Assembly (NCBI RefSeq): GCF_000620785.1 | Contig: NZ_JIAI01000001.1 | Span: 496,001 to 560,000, forward strand | Direction of reading: 5' to 3' | Source: Actinospineispora acaciae DSM 45401 | Lineage (GTDB): Bacteria; Actinomycetota; Actinomycetes; Mycobacteriales; Pseudonocardiaceae | Length of the DNA: 64,000 nt | Shown: in pieces, positions 48,033 through 57,000 of the stretch | How positions within the stretch are numbered: the first letter of the stretch is position 1 | How the letters are laid out: each line of letters starts with the position of its first letter | Notes under the pieces: model-generated | Told to the model about the DNA's origin: nothing | Seen by the model: only the letters and a program-made list of their open reading frames with translations | Databases searched by the model: none | Position numbers and translations under genes: made by a program

Positions 48033-49274
48033 ATGGCTGATTCCGCCCGTGTGGATGACCTCGCCGGGAAGCCCTTGGGGCAACGCATCCGCTACTTCCG
48101 CAACCAGGCCGGCATGTCACAGCGGGTCCTGGGAGACCGGGTGGGCCGCTCGGCTGAGTGGGTCAGGGCCGTCGAGGGTGGCCGCATCCTTGCGCCGCGA
48201 CTGCCGATGCTGGTCCAGATCGCGGCCGTGCTCGGCGTCCGCGATGTCGCCCAGCTCGTCGAGGATTCGGGTGGTGTCCCGTCCGAGGCGTTTGCCGGTC
48301 CCCGCCACGCGGCGCTCTCGGAGGTCCAGGCCGCTCTTACCGACTATCGGATCACCAGCGACACTCGTCTCCCCAGCCTGACGCATCTCGCCATCCGGCT
48401 GCGCGATGCCTGGCGGGTCCGCCACTCCAGCCCAGACCATCGCACCCAGCTTGGCCTGCTTCTCCCCGACCTGATCCGCGACGCTCAGCGGGCGGCGCGC
48501 GGCCTGCGTGGGGACGAACGACGAGAGGCCCGCCGAACCTTGTCAGGCGTATACCAACTCGCTGACTTCTATGTGGCGTACCAACCCGCGCCGGAGTTGG
48601 TGTGGATGGTCGCGGACCGGGCGCTCACCGAGGGCCAGGAGGCCGACGATCCTTATGTCGCGGCCGGCGGTGCCTGGGCGATGGTCCAGGCACTCCGTGA
48701 TGCCGGCCGCTGGGAAGAAGCGATCGCGCTGGCCACCGACGCCGCCGGGCAGCTCACCCCGTACCTGAGCAACGGCGCCCCCGACGACTGGCGTGGCATG
48801 GTCGGCGCCCTGGACTCCGAGATCGCGTACGTGTACGCCCGCCGGGGTCGGCACGGTGACGCCTGGGCATGGTGGGAGTGGGCCGATGGCTTCGCGCGTC
48901 GCCTCGGACCGGGGTATCGGCATGTGCAGTCATCGTTCTCCCAACCGGTGATGGCCGCGCACGCCGTCACCCTGGGCGTCGAGCTGCGGCGCCCCGGGGA
49001 AGCGCTACGGGCGGCCGACTCGCTCGACCCGGACACGATCCCTTCGCTCGCGCGCCGAAGCCGACACCTCATCGAGGTGGCACGCGCCCATCACCAGCGC
49101 GACGAACGAGCGGCGACGTGGGCCATGCTGAACCGCTCGGAACGCACCGCGCCGGAAACCATCAAGTACAACGGCTACGCACGCGAGATGCTGCTCGACC
49201 TGCGAGACCGGCCGCCCTCAGGGCTTCGCGACGACGTGCGCGACCTCTGCGAGAGAGTCGGCTTGAACGCGTAG
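48033..49274 (+). CDS. XRE-family regulator with TPR-like C-terminal region
   Basis: Regulator of 413 residues from the ATG at 48033. The N-terminal HTH_3 domain is PLGQRIRYFRNQAGMSQRVLGDRVGRSAEWVRAVEGGRILAPRLPMLVQIAAVLGV (about residues 14-70). The rest is helical with TPR-like repeats (LSGVYQLADFYVAYQPAPELVWMVADRALTEGQEADDPYVAAGGAWAMVQALRDAGRWEEAIALA; RRPGEALRAADSLDPDTIPSLARRSRHLIEVARAHHQRDE). This layout is common in actinomycete regulators of unknown signal. It is divergent from the organosulfur operon but has its own 160-bp upstream region; control of that operon is only a guess. Confidence 0.86.
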   Translation: MADSARVDDLAGKPLGQRIRYFRNQAGMSQRVLGDRVGRSAEWVRAVEGGRILAPRLPMLVQIAAVLGVRDVAQLVEDSGGVPSEAFAGPRHAALSEVQAALTDYRITSDTRLPSLTHLAIRLRDAWRVRHSSPDHRTQLGLLLPDLIRDAQRAARGLRGDERREARRTLSGVYQLADFYVAYQPAPELVWMVADRALTEGQEADDPYVAAGGAWAMVQALRDAGRWEEAIALATDAAGQLTPYLSNGAPDDWRGMVGALDSEIAYVYARRGRHGDAWAWWEWADGFARRLGPGYRHVQSSFSQPVMAAHAVTLGVELRRPGEALRAADSLDPDTIPSLARRSRHLIEVARAHHQRDERAATWAMLNRSERTAPETIKYNGYAREMLLDLRDRPPSGLRDDVRDLCERVGLNA

Positions 49275-49441
49275 CCCGACCGGGTGACGGTACAAGGTGT
49301 ACTCACCCGACGTCATCTGCCCGGACTTCTACCTGGCTGACCTGGCGGTACGAGCGGATCATCCAGCGCGCACTGGTGGCGGAGCGGCGTCGTCGAGTCC
49401 GCTGACAGGAGGTGTCAGCGGATCCCGCTTAACGTCCGCGC

Positions 49442-49864
49442 ATGCCTACGAACGACACCCGCGCCGTGGTGCACGAACTCCTGAACCGGATGGCCGGCGG
49501 CGACCCCGACCACACCGCCGCGATGTTCGCCGACAGCGTCGACTGGGCGGTGTCCTGGCCGCCCGGGGACCACCCGACGGTGCCGTGGATCCGGCCCCAC
49601 CGCACCCCAACCGAGATGGCCGACCTGTTCCGCGAGCTGCGCGAGTACCACGTCCCCGAGCGCTACCGAGTGTCCACGCCAACGATCCTGGTGGACGGCC
49701 CGGACGCCGTCGTCCTGGCCGAGTTCGAGCAGACCTCCAGGGCCACCGGACGCTCGTTCACCTCGATGTTCGCGCTGCGCCTGACCGTCCGCGACGGCCA
49801 GGTCACGAGGTACCACGTCTACGAGGACAGCCTCGCCATCGCCCGCGCGCACGCCGGCTCCTGA
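49442..49864 (+). CDS. NTF2-like/SnoaL-type protein
   Basis: Protein of 140 residues with the cone-shaped NTF2 fold: [128 protein letters not shown]. The alternation of a helical pair and a long bent sheet ending in the Y.D motif is typical of SnoaL/limonene-epoxide-hydrolase relatives. No catalytic Asp/His set can be assigned. Its end overlaps the convergent ogt gene by 46 bp. The stretch 49275-49441 before it holds no recognisable gene. Confidence 0.8.
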   Translation: MPTNDTRAVVHELLNRMAGGDPDHTAAMFADSVDWAVSWPPGDHPTVPWIRPHRTPTEMADLFRELREYHVPERYRVSTPTILVDGPDAVVLAEFEQTSRATGRSFTSMFALRLTVRDGQVTRYHVYEDSLAIARAHAGS

Positions 49865-50352
49865 AACAGCCCGACCCCGCCGCGCTCGAAGTCGAGCAGG
49901 TGCCGCTTGCGGTCCAGCCCGCCCCCGTACCCGGTGAGGTCGCCGTTCGCCCCGACCACCCGGTGACAGGGCACGATGATGCTGATCGGGTTCTTGCCGT
50001 TGGCCAGGCCGACCGCCCGCGCCGCCGTCGGCCGCCCGATCCGCTCGGCCAGCTCGGCGTAGGACACCGTCTCGCCGTACCCGATCTCCAACAGCCCGGC
50101 CCAGACCATCCGCTGGAACGGCGTGCCCTCCATCGCCAACGGCAGGTCGAACTCGGTCAACCGCCCCGCGAAGTACTCCTCCAACTGATCGATGACCTTG
50201 GTGAACGGCGTCGGGTCCGGCTCGCCGAAGGTCTCCTCCGCCGGCAGGTGCCGCTGCTTGTCCATATAGAGGCCGGCGAGGCCGCCGTCGGTGGCGACCA
50301 GGGTGAGCGGCCCGATCGGGCTGTCCACCACGGTGTGTACCCGGTGCGTCAC
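49819..50352 (-). CDS. ogt: Methylated-DNA--protein-cysteine methyltransferase
   Basis: Suicide repair enzyme of 177 residues that removes alkyl groups from O6-alkylguanine. The N-terminal domain starts [22 protein letters not shown]. The DNA-binding wing [81 protein letters not shown] contains the alkyl-acceptor PCHRV (about residue 128) and the Arg finger RAVG. GTG start at 50352, 14 bp behind the Ada-AlkA gene, so both form one alkylation-damage operon. Confidence 0.94.
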   Translation of the reverse strand: MTHRVHTVVDSPIGPLTLVATDGGLAGLYMDKQRHLPAEETFGEPDPTPFTKVIDQLEEYFAGRLTEFDLPLAMEGTPFQRMVWAGLLEIGYGETVSYAELAERIGRPTAARAVGLANGKNPISIIVPCHRVVGANGDLTGYGGGLDRKRHLLDFERGGVGLFQEPACARAMARLSS

Positions 50353-50366
50353 GAGTCTGTCCCTTC

Positions 50367-51836
50367 TCAAGCGGGGAGCCGGTTGATGGCGTGGTCGCCG
50401 GTCGACCACAGGTACTGGACGGCGTAGGCCCGCCACGGGCGCCACGCACGGGAGTATGCGGTGAGCTCGGCGGCCGACGCGGGCAGCCCCAGGCCCTCGG
50501 CGGCGCGCCGGATGCCGAGGTCGGTCGGCGTGAACGCGTCCGGGTCGCCCAGCGCGCGCATCCCGATCGTCTCGATCGTCCACGGCCCGAACCCGGGCAG
50601 CTCGCCGAGCTGGGCGCGGGCACGCTCCCAGTCGCTGCCCACGCTCAGGTCGATCTCGCCGCCGGCCAGCGCGCCGATCAGCGTGGTGAGCGTCCTGCGG
50701 CGGGTCTTCGGCATGGCCAGCCGCTCCGGGTCCAGCGCCGCCAGCGTCGCCATGTCCGGGAACAGATGGGTCAGCCCGCCGCCAGGGTCGGCCACCGGTT
50801 CGCCGTGCTCGACGACCAGACGTCCGGCCAGCGTACGGGCGGCCGCCGTGGACACCTGCTGGCCGAGCACGGCGCGCACCGCGAACTCGGCGGGGTCCAC
50901 CGTGCGGGGCACCCGCCGGCCGGGGTTCTTGTTCACCACCGGCGCGAGCACGGCGTCCTCGCGGAGCAGGTCGTCGACGGCGACCGGGTCGGCGTCCAGG
51001 TCCAGCATCCAGCGGCAGCGGTTGATCGCGGTGGACAGGTCGCGCAGGTCGGTCAGGGTCAGCCGGCAGTCGATGTACTCCGGCAGCGGGCGCAGGGTGG
51101 CGATGCCGTGCCCGTGCGGCAGGCGCAGGGTGCGCCGGTAGGCCTTGTCGCGCCACTCCTCCACGCCGGGCACGGACGTCGCGATCAGGTGGCCGAACAG
51201 GTTGTCCGGGCACATCGGCTGGCGGAACGGCAGGCGCAGGGACAGCGAGCCGGACGTGGCCGCCGGGGTGCCCCGGGCCGCGCGCGCCCGCAGCTCGCTC
51301 GGCGTGAGGTGGAAGATCTCGCGGACGGTGTCGTTGAACGTCCGCACGCTCGCGAAGCCGGAGGCGAACGCGATGTCGCCCATCGGCACGGTGGTGGTCT
51401 CGATCAGCAGCCGCGCGGTCTGGCCGCGCTGCGCCCGAGCCAGCGCGAGCGGCCCGGCGCCGAGCTCGGCGAGCAGTTGGCGCTGGATCTGCCGGACGCT
51501 GTAGCCCAGCCGCGCGGCCAGCCCGGCGACGCCGTCGCGGTCCACCACGCCGTCGGCGATCAGCCGCATCGCCCTGGCCACCACGTCGGCCCGCTCGTTC
51601 CACAGCGGCGAACCGGGGCTTGCGTCCGGGCGGCACCGCTTGCAGGCCCGGAACCCGGCCTGTTGCGCGGCGGCCGCGCTCGGGTAGAAGCGCATGTTCT
51701 CCGGCTTGGGCGGCACCACCGGGCAGCTCGGCCGACAGTAGATGCGGGTCGTCAGGACGGCCGTGTAGAACCACCCGTCGAACCGGGCGTCCTTGGACTG
51801 GACGGCCCGCACACAGCGCTCTCGGTCCTCGTGCAT
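50367..51836 (-). CDS. Ada-AlkA fusion: methylphosphotriester sensor, AraC regulator and 3-methyladenine glycosylase
   Basis: Three-part protein of 489 residues. The N-terminal Ada zinc domain carries the Cys ligands in YCRPSCPVV and ACKRCRP (Cys34, 38, 65, 68; one is the methylphosphotriester acceptor). An AraC domain follows (about 85-190: [42 protein letters not shown] and [29 protein letters not shown]). The C-terminal part is AlkA_N plus a helix-hairpin-helix glycosylase: [48 protein letters not shown] with the catalytic Asp. It senses methylation, activates the adaptive response and excises alkylated bases. The actinobacterial fusion is normal. Confidence 0.93.
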   Translation of the reverse strand: MHEDRERCVRAVQSKDARFDGWFYTAVLTTRIYCRPSCPVVPPKPENMRFYPSAAAAQQAGFRACKRCRPDASPGSPLWNERADVVARAMRLIADGVVDRDGVAGLAARLGYSVRQIQRQLLAELGAGPLALARAQRGQTARLLIETTTVPMGDIAFASGFASVRTFNDTVREIFHLTPSELRARAARGTPAATSGSLSLRLPFRQPMCPDNLFGHLIATSVPGVEEWRDKAYRRTLRLPHGHGIATLRPLPEYIDCRLTLTDLRDLSTAINRCRWMLDLDADPVAVDDLLREDAVLAPVVNKNPGRRVPRTVDPAEFAVRAVLGQQVSTAAARTLAGRLVVEHGEPVADPGGGLTHLFPDMATLAALDPERLAMPKTRRRTLTTLIGALAGGEIDLSVGSDWERARAQLGELPGFGPWTIETIGMRALGDPDAFTPTDLGIRRAAEGLGLPASAAELTAYSRAWRPWRAYAVQYLWSTGDHAINRLPA

Positions 51837-51912
51837 GTTCCCAGCATCACCGCTGACCGCCGCCGTGGCTGGCGAAAATGCGACACCACCCGAAGGTGGC
51901 GTCGAGGCCGGG

Positions 51913-52104
51913 CTACCCGGCGGTCTGGTCGTCGGTGGCCGCCTCGGGCGCGTTCTTCTTCACCGACTCGATGCCGTTGATGGCGGATCTCTTGGACTTG
52001 TAACCCTCGCCGCCGGTGGCGATGACGTTGCCGTTGCTGTGCCGCAGGCGCCACCGGAACTCACCGGAGCGATCCTTGTACACCTCGAACGTGGCGGAGG
52101 CCAT
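51913..52104 (-). CDS. YegP/DUF1508 family small protein
   Basis: Single-repeat DUF1508 protein of 63 residues: ATFEVYKDRSGEFRWRLRHSNGNVIATGGEGYKSKRSAINGIESVKKNAPEA, followed by an acidic tail. Family members with two repeats occur in E. coli (YegP); function unknown. I use the ATG at 52104; a GTG at 52116 would add MGVT. The gene is less GC-rich in its codons (AAG-rich) than its neighbours. Its upstream region is AT-rich and carries two GTGAT/ATCAC symmetries, suggesting regulated expression. Confidence 0.8.
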   Translation of the reverse strand: MASATFEVYKDRSGEFRWRLRHSNGNVIATGGEGYKSKRSAINGIESVKKNAPEAATDDQTAG

Positions 52105-52129
52105 GGTGACACCCACTCTCGTCGGTTAT

Positions 52130-52173
52130 GTGATCTTTTATCACGTAAGCGCACAGTAGCGGCTGTGATCACA
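52130..52173. promoter_or_regulatory. GTGAT-ATCAC inverted repeats upstream of the YegP-like gene
   Basis: GTGATCTTTTATCAC (52130-52144) and the perfect palindrome TGTGATCACA (52164-52173) share the half-site GTGATCA/TGATCAC. They lie in an AT-rich patch, 26-69 bp upstream of the YegP-like start, and look like two copies of a dimer-binding site for one regulator. Confidence 0.5.
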
Positions 52174-52222
52174 TTCTGACCAGTCTTGGTATCCGGTTAA
52201 CCCTCCAATGGGCGGTGGGTGA

Positions 52223-53272
52223 CTACCCGAGCCGCACCACGTCGGCGAGCACGACCTCGGGCTCCGGGAGCCGGTCCCCGGCCGGGCTGTCGTACACCAC
52301 CAGCAGCCGGGGATCGCCGTCTCCGGGCAGCAGCGCGATGCCCTCGGCGTGGTCGTCGCCGTCCCCGTACGGCAGCTCCAGCTCGACGGTCAGCTCGTCG
52401 CCCCTGGCCACCTCGGGGGCGTCGGCCACTGCGGCGTCGTGCCAGCGGTAGACCCGGACCGGGCCGTCCAGGTCCATCGAGGGGCCGGCCAGCACCAGCA
52501 AGTCGGAGCCGTGCGGGCACAGGTCGCGCACGCCGAGGCCACCGAGGTCCAGGAAGTGCTTGCGGTAGCGGTTTGCGCCGTCGACGCGGCCCAGCCGCAG
52601 CCGGCCCGGCCCGTCCTCGACCGGGTCCAGCTCCAGCACCACCGCGAACCCGCGCAGCACCGGCCCGCGCAGCCCGATGTAGAGCGACTCGCCGTGCACC
52701 GCCAGGCCCTCGACGTCGAGCCCGTTGTCCTTCGCCGGGATGGCCAGGAACGGTGCCAGGTGCTCGTCGTCGGCCAGCTCCTCGGCCAGGTGCCGCTCCC
52801 CCGGCCCGCCGAGCAACGCCGAGGTGCGGCCGTCCTCGGTCCGCCGGACCAGCTCCGGCAGCCCGCCGGCCCCGTCCTGGACGGCCAGGCGGGCGATCAC
52901 GAACCGGTTGCGTTCGAAGCGCACCTTGCCCAGCCGGCGGATCGCCTTGGCGTCGTCGTGGGCGTCCTTGACCCGCTTGCGCACCAGGCTGTGCGAGCCG
53001 GTCGCCCAGAGGTACCCGCCGACGCGGGCCAGCCCCTCGATGTCCGCCTCCTCGTCGGGCGGGCCGGGCAGCTCGACCAGGTCGGCCAGCCGGAACTCGC
53101 GCTGGTCTCCGTAGCCGGACCCGACCGGGCTCAGCCGCTCCACGGTGGCCGTCTCGTCGCCGGCGAGCCACAGGCAGCGGCCGTCCGATCGGACCGCCGA
53201 GAGGTTCACGTGCGTCTGGGCGGCCACCGCGTCAGGGTGGAACCGCAGCGGCACCCGCCGTTCGATCTGCAT
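52223..53272 (-). CDS. DUF3616 domain protein
   Basis: Protein of 349 residues from the ATG at 53272. Repeated hydrophobic strands separated by loops suggest a beta-propeller: GRCLWLAGDETATVERLSP, ADIEGLARVGGYLWATGSHSLVRKR, NGLDVEGLAVHGESLYIGLRGPVLRGFAVVLELDP, GVRDLCPHGSDLLVLAGPSMDLDGPVRVYRW and DHAEGIALLPGDGDPRLLVVYDSPAGDR. The (D/E)xEGLA repeats are the DUF3616 hallmark. No signal peptide, so cytoplasmic; family function unknown. It is isolated, with 40 bp to the EthA-like gene on the same strand. Confidence 0.82.
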   Translation of the reverse strand: MQIERRVPLRFHPDAVAAQTHVNLSAVRSDGRCLWLAGDETATVERLSPVGSGYGDQREFRLADLVELPGPPDEEADIEGLARVGGYLWATGSHSLVRKRVKDAHDDAKAIRRLGKVRFERNRFVIARLAVQDGAGGLPELVRRTEDGRTSALLGGPGERHLAEELADDEHLAPFLAIPAKDNGLDVEGLAVHGESLYIGLRGPVLRGFAVVLELDPVEDGPGRLRLGRVDGANRYRKHFLDLGGLGVRDLCPHGSDLLVLAGPSMDLDGPVRVYRWHDAAVADAPEVARGDELTVELELPYGDGDDHAEGIALLPGDGDPRLLVVYDSPAGDRLPEPEVVLADVVRLG

Positions 53273-53312
53273 GCTCCGTTTGTACGTGGTGCGGGGGCCG
53301 GCGCGCCGCTGT

Positions 53313-54833
53313 TTACGCGACCGAGGCGCCCTGCCCCACCGGCGCGCGGGCGAACTCGACGCCCTCGTCCTCCACCGACCCGTGCCGCAGCAACAGCACG
53401 TCGCGCGGGTAGTTCTGGTGCAGCCGCCAGGGCGCCGAGGCGCCCTGCTTGGGCATCTTGTCCAGGCCACGCCGCACGTAGCCGGACTTCAGGTCGATCA
53501 GCGGCTCGCGGGCCGGCGAGGTCGGCTCCAGCGGGGTGACGGACCGGTAGCCGTGCGCGTCCATGTGCTTGAGCAGCCGGCACACGTACTCGGCGACCAG
53601 GTCGGCCTTGAGCGTCCAGGACGCGTTGGTGTAGCCCAGCGTGTACACGAAGTTCGGCACACCGGAGAGCATCATGCCCTTGTATGCCACTGTCTTCGGC
53701 AGCTCCACGTCGGCGCCGTCCACGGTCAGCGTCACGCCGCCCATCGCGACCAGGTTCAGCCCGGTCGCGGTGACGATGACGTCCGCCTCCAGCTCGGTGC
53801 CCGAGGTCAGCCGCACGCCGCGCTCGGTGAACCGCTCGATCCGGTCGGTCACCACCGAGGCCCGGCCGCGCTTGATCGCCTTGAGCAGGTCGCCGTCGGG
53901 CACGAAGCACATCCGCTGGTCCCACGGGTTGTACGTGGGCGTGAAGTGGGTGTCGACGTCGTAGCCGGCCGGCAGCTGCGCCCGCAGGCCCTTGCGCAGC
54001 AGCCGTTTGACCAGGTCGGGCTTGCGGCGGCTGAGCTGGAACAGCAGCATCATGCGGAACATGTTCATCCACCGCACGGCCGCGTACGCGGTCTTGGTCG
54101 GCAGCAGCCGGCGCAGCCGTTCGGCGGCCGGGTCGACCGACGGCAGCGACAGCACGTAGCTGGGCGAGCGCTGCAGCATGGTCACGTGGCCGGCGGTGTC
54201 GGCCATCGAGGGCACCAGGGTGACCGCCGTCGCGCCGCTGCCGATCACCAGCACGCGCTTGCCGCTGTAGTCCAGGTCCTCCGGCCAGTGCTGCGGGTGC
54301 ACCACCTGGCCGGCGAAGTCCTCGATGCCCTCGAAGTCCGGGGTGTAGCCCTGGTCGTAGCGGTAGTAGCCGGAGCAGGCGAACAGCAGCGAGCAGGTGA
54401 ACCGCACCGTCTCGCCGGTGTCCGCGCGCAGCGCCTCCACCGTCCAGCGGGCGTGCTTCGACGACCACTCCGCGCGCACCACCCGGTGGCCGAACCGGAC
54501 CTCGCGGTCGATCCCGTACTGGCCGGCGGTCTCGCGCACGTAGTCGCGGATCGAGTCGCCGTCCGCGATCGCCTTGGCCTGGGTCCACGGCTTGAACGAG
54601 TAGCCGAGGGTGAACATGTCCGAGTCCGAGCGGACGCCCGGGTACCGGAACAGGTCCCAGGTGCCGCCGATCGCGTCCCGCGCCTCCAGGATCGTGAAGG
54701 TCTTGCCGGGGCATGCGCGCCGCAGGTGGCAGGCGGCGCCGATGCCGGACAGCCCGGCCCCGACGATCAACACGTCCACGTGTTCCTCGGCCATCTGGTG
54801 TCCCATCTCGGCGGGTGACTGGCTCTCCGCCAA
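53313..54833 (-). CDS. ethA: EthA-like Baeyer-Villiger flavin monooxygenase
   Basis: FAD/NADPH-dependent monooxygenase of 506 residues, close to the mycobacterial EthA length (489). FAD motif VDVLIVGAGLSGIGAACHLRRACPGKTFTILEARDAIGGTWDLFRYPGVRSDSDM (about residues 19-73), the BVMO motif FAGQVVHPQHWPEDLDY (about 173-189), second Rossmann motif VLVIGSGATAVTLVPSMA and the EthA-specific GYDVDTHFTPTYNPWDQRMCFVPDGDL. Known homologues oxidise ketones and activate thioamide prodrugs such as ethionamide. Divergent from the EthR-like repressor across a 35-bp palindrome, exactly as in mycobacteria. Confidence 0.92.
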   Translation of the reverse strand: MAESQSPAEMGHQMAEEHVDVLIVGAGLSGIGAACHLRRACPGKTFTILEARDAIGGTWDLFRYPGVRSDSDMFTLGYSFKPWTQAKAIADGDSIRDYVRETAGQYGIDREVRFGHRVVRAEWSSKHARWTVEALRADTGETVRFTCSLLFACSGYYRYDQGYTPDFEGIEDFAGQVVHPQHWPEDLDYSGKRVLVIGSGATAVTLVPSMADTAGHVTMLQRSPSYVLSLPSVDPAAERLRRLLPTKTAYAAVRWMNMFRMMLLFQLSRRKPDLVKRLLRKGLRAQLPAGYDVDTHFTPTYNPWDQRMCFVPDGDLLKAIKRGRASVVTDRIERFTERGVRLTSGTELEADVIVTATGLNLVAMGGVTLTVDGADVELPKTVAYKGMMLSGVPNFVYTLGYTNASWTLKADLVAEYVCRLLKHMDAHGYRSVTPLEPTSPAREPLIDLKSGYVRRGLDKMPKQGASAPWRLHQNYPRDVLLLRHGSVEDEGVEFARAPVGQGASVA

Positions 54834-54837
54834 GCTA

Positions 54838-54872
54838 TCAACACGGTGTCGACTGAGTCAACGCCGTGTTGA
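54838..54872. promoter_or_regulatory. EthR-type operator
   Basis: Long inverted repeat: TCAACACGGTGTCGAC (54838-54853), TGA, and GTCAACGCCGTGTTGA (54857-54872); 14 of 16 pairs match. It begins 4 bp upstream of the ethA start codon and covers the region between the divergent genes. The unusual length fits EthR, which binds several dimers cooperatively. Confidence 0.8.
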
Positions 54873-54904
54873 GTGACGGCCGCCGGGCGGATAGGGTACG
54901 GACC

Positions 54905-55570
54905 GTGACGCAGCCATCCGCCCAGCCATCCGTCGCCGACAGGACGCGGCATTCGCGGGCCAGGCGCGCGTCCCGCCCGTCCGGGGACGAACGCGAGCAG
55001 GCGATCCTGGCCACCGCCGAGCGCCTGCTCGCCGACCGTCCGCTCGGCGAGATCTCCATCGACGAGCTGGCGCGCGGCGCCGGGATCTCCCGTCCGACGT
55101 TCTACTTCTACTTCGAGTCCAAGGACGCGGTGCTGCTCACGCTGCTGGAACGGGTGGTCGCCGAGGCGGACCGGGCCGCGTTCGACGTCCCCCCGCAGCG
55201 CGCCGACGACCGGGCGGCCGCCTGGCGTGACGCGATCAACGTCTTCTTCACGACGTTCCGGGCGCATCGCGCCGTGGCGGTGGCCAGCGCTCAGGCGCGG
55301 GCCACGAACGTGGAGGTCCGCCAGCTGTGGACCAAGGTCATGGAGCACTGGGTGCAGCGCACCGAGGAGGCCATCCAGGCCGAACGCGACCGGGGCGCCG
55401 CGCCCGCCGGCATCCCCGCGCGCGAGCTGGCCATCTCGCTGAACCTGATGAACGAGCGGGTCATGTACGCGACGTTCGCCGCCGAAGAACCGTCCGTACC
55501 CGAACCCCACGTGGTCGACACCCTGCTCCACGTCTGGCTGACCAGCATCTACCAACCCGTGAGTGGCTAG
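54905..55570 (+). CDS. ethR: EthR-like TetR repressor
   Basis: TetR protein of 221 residues from the GTG at 54905. It matches mycobacterial EthR along its length: RPSGDEREQAILATAERLLADRPLGEISIDELARGAGISRPTFYFYFESKDAVLLTLLERVVAEAD, INVFFTTFRAHRAVAVASAQARATNVEVRQLW, AERDRGAAP and LNLMNERVMYATFAAEEPSVPEPHVVDTLLHVWLTSIY. A TAGGGT -10 element (54892-54897) lies 7 bp before the GTG, so the mRNA is likely leaderless. The stop codon TAG is supplied by the dispersed palindrome at 55555-55602, giving the C-terminus PVSG. Confidence 0.92.
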   Translation: MTQPSAQPSVADRTRHSRARRASRPSGDEREQAILATAERLLADRPLGEISIDELARGAGISRPTFYFYFESKDAVLLTLLERVVAEADRAAFDVPPQRADDRAAAWRDAINVFFTTFRAHRAVAVASAQARATNVEVRQLWTKVMEHWVQRTEEAIQAERDRGAAPAGIPARELAISLNLMNERVMYATFAAEEPSVPEPHVVDTLLHVWLTSIYQPVSG

Positions 55571-55602
55571 GGCCGCCTTAGCGGCCCTAGCCACTCACGG
55601 GT
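55555..55602. repeat. Dispersed palindrome, copy 2 (22-bp arms, CTTA loop)
   Basis: Outer arm ACCCGTGAGTGGCTAG identical to copy 1; inner stem GGCCGC/GCGGCC. It carries the TAG of the ethR-like gene (plus strand) and the TGA of the HxlR gene (minus strand), lying exactly between the two convergent ends, so it can terminate both transcripts. Confidence 0.85.
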
Positions 55603-56059
55603 CTGCTCGGGCGAAACCGGGGCCGGGCTTGGGGCGTACCTCGTGTGCGGCGAGCGGCCTGCCGCAGCTCGGGCAGTACAGCGCCTGGGTGATCTCGTTG
55701 TCGCAGGCGGCGTGGGTGAACACCGCCGGCGGGCCATTAGGCGCCGCCCATCTGTCGCCCCATCTGGTCAGCGCCACGATCGCCGGGAGCAGGTCGTAGC
55801 CCTTCTCGGTGGGCAGGTACTCGTGGTGGTCGGGGTGCTCGGAGTATCGGCGTCTGGTCAGCAGGCCCTCGCGGACCAGCAGGTCGAGCCGGGCGGACAG
55901 GACGTTCTTGGCCACGCCGAGGCTGGCCTGGAACTCGCCGAAGCGGGTCAGGCCGCGCAGCAGCGAGTCCCGGAGCAGGAGCAGGGTCCAGCGCTCGCCG
56001 ACGACCTCCAGCGCGCGGGCGGCCGAGCAGTTCTGCCCCTCGTACGTCCGTCCGAGCAT
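55595..56059 (-). CDS. HxlR-family winged-helix regulator
   Basis: Regulator of 154 residues. HxlR core: NCSAARALEVVGERWTLLLLRDSLLRGLTRFGEFQASLGVAKNVLSARLDLLVREGLLTRRRYSEHPDHHEYLPTEKGYDLLPAIVALTRWGDRW (about residues 10-104). The C-terminal 50 residues contain a Cys motif ACDNEITQALYCPSCGRPLAAHEV, a zinc-ribbon-like extension common in actinobacterial HxlR proteins. It is divergent from the methyltransferase gene at 56146 across a nested inverted repeat and may regulate it. Confidence 0.88.
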   Translation of the reverse strand: MLGRTYEGQNCSAARALEVVGERWTLLLLRDSLLRGLTRFGEFQASLGVAKNVLSARLDLLVREGLLTRRRYSEHPDHHEYLPTEKGYDLLPAIVALTRWGDRWAAPNGPPAVFTHAACDNEITQALYCPSCGRPLAAHEVRPKPGPGFARADP

Positions 56060-56073
56060 GCCGTCAGCTTACT

Positions 56074-56125
56074 GGTTGCATCACAGGACCACGGTTCGCC
56101 AGAATGGTGGTCCTTTCATGCAACC
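56074..56125. promoter_or_regulatory. Nested inverted repeat between hxlR-like and methyltransferase genes
   Basis: Two concentric pairs share one centre: GGTTGCAT (56074-56081) with ATGCAACC (56118-56125), and AGGACCAC (56085-56092) with GTGGTCCT (56107-56114), each pair perfect and separated by 3 bp on both sides. It covers most of the 86-bp divergent region and looks like an operator for two dimers or a strong stem-loop. Confidence 0.7.
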
Positions 56126-56145
56126 TCGGTTGGTCAGGAGCGACG

Positions 56146-57000
56146 ATGAGCGGAACCGCGACTTTCGACGAGGCGGGCTACCGGGCGGAGATGCGGGCGG
56201 ACTGGGACGCGGCGGGTGCCGAGATCGTGGAGTACGTCGACGATCTGGAGAGCGGCCTCGGCCTCGTCAGCCGGCGGTTGATCGAGCTCGCGGGGCTTCG
56301 GCCCGGGCAGACGGTGCTCGACCTGGGGACCGGCTACGGCGAGCCGGCACTGGGCGCGGCGCGGGCGGTGGGGCCGAGCGGGCGGGTCATCGGGGTGGAC
56401 CTCTCGCCGGTCATGATCGAGGTTGCCCGTCGCCGGGCGGCCGGGCTGGGCAACGTCGAGTTCGAGGCGGCGGACTTCGGGGCGGTGGCGCGCGCGGACG
56501 GTTCGGTCGACGCGGTGCTCTCCCGGTTCGCCCTGATGCTGGCCACCGACCGGACCCGGCTGTTCGAGGGCTGCGCCCGGATGCTCGTCCCCGGTGGGGT
56601 GCTCGCCGCGGCGGTGTGGGGTCCGCCGACGGCGAACCTGTTCGTGACCGGGCTGGTCGCCCTCACCCGCGAGCTGGGGCTGCCGAGCCCGCCGCCCGAC
56701 CGGCCCGGGGCGTTCGCCCTGTCGTCGTCCGAGCTGATCGTCGAGGAGCTGCGGGCGGCCGGTTTCGCCGAGGTGGACGTCGAGGAGCTGGTGGTGCCCT
56801 TCCGGTTCGCCGACGCCGCGCGTTACGCGGGGTTGACCCAGGTGGTCATGCCGCGCGGGCTGCACAGGCTGGCGGTCCAGCGGCTCGGCTCCGAAGACGC
56901 GCTGCGGGAGCTGTTCGAACGCGCCGCCGCCGCGCACCTGGACCCCGACGGGTCACTGCCGTTGCCCTCGCTCGCCTACTGCGTCCGCGCTCACACCTGA
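56146..57000 (+). CDS. Class I SAM-dependent methyltransferase
   Basis: Methyltransferase of 284 residues from the ATG at 56146 with SD CAGGAG. SAM-binding motif I TVLDLGTGYGEPALGAARAVGPSGRVIGVDLSPVMIEVARRRAAG (about residues 49-92), motif II/III VDAVLSRFALMLATDRTRLFEGCARMLVPGGVLAAAVWGPP. The C-terminal cap region (SSSELIVEELRAAGFAEVDVEELVVPFRFADAARYAGLTQVVM) is like that of ubiquinone/menaquinone-type and small-molecule O/C-methyltransferases. Acceptor unknown. Ends over the convergent methyltransferase gene by 10 bp. Confidence 0.87.
   Translation: MSGTATFDEAGYRAEMRADWDAAGAEIVEYVDDLESGLGLVSRRLIELAGLRPGQTVLDLGTGYGEPALGAARAVGPSGRVIGVDLSPVMIEVARRRAAGLGNVEFEAADFGAVARADGSVDAVLSRFALMLATDRTRLFEGCARMLVPGGVLAAAVWGPPTANLFVTGLVALTRELGLPSPPPDRPGAFALSSSELIVEELRAAGFAEVDVEELVVPFRFADAARYAGLTQVVMPRGLHRLAVQRLGSEDALRELFERAAAAHLDPDGSLPLPSLAYCVRAHT

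Noticed and set aside
49275..49441. Possible short gene (frame ending WRYERIIQRALVAERRRRVR)
   Set aside because: No start with a ribosome-binding site and no recognisable family; the frame is mostly antisense or shifted reading of the XRE gene end.
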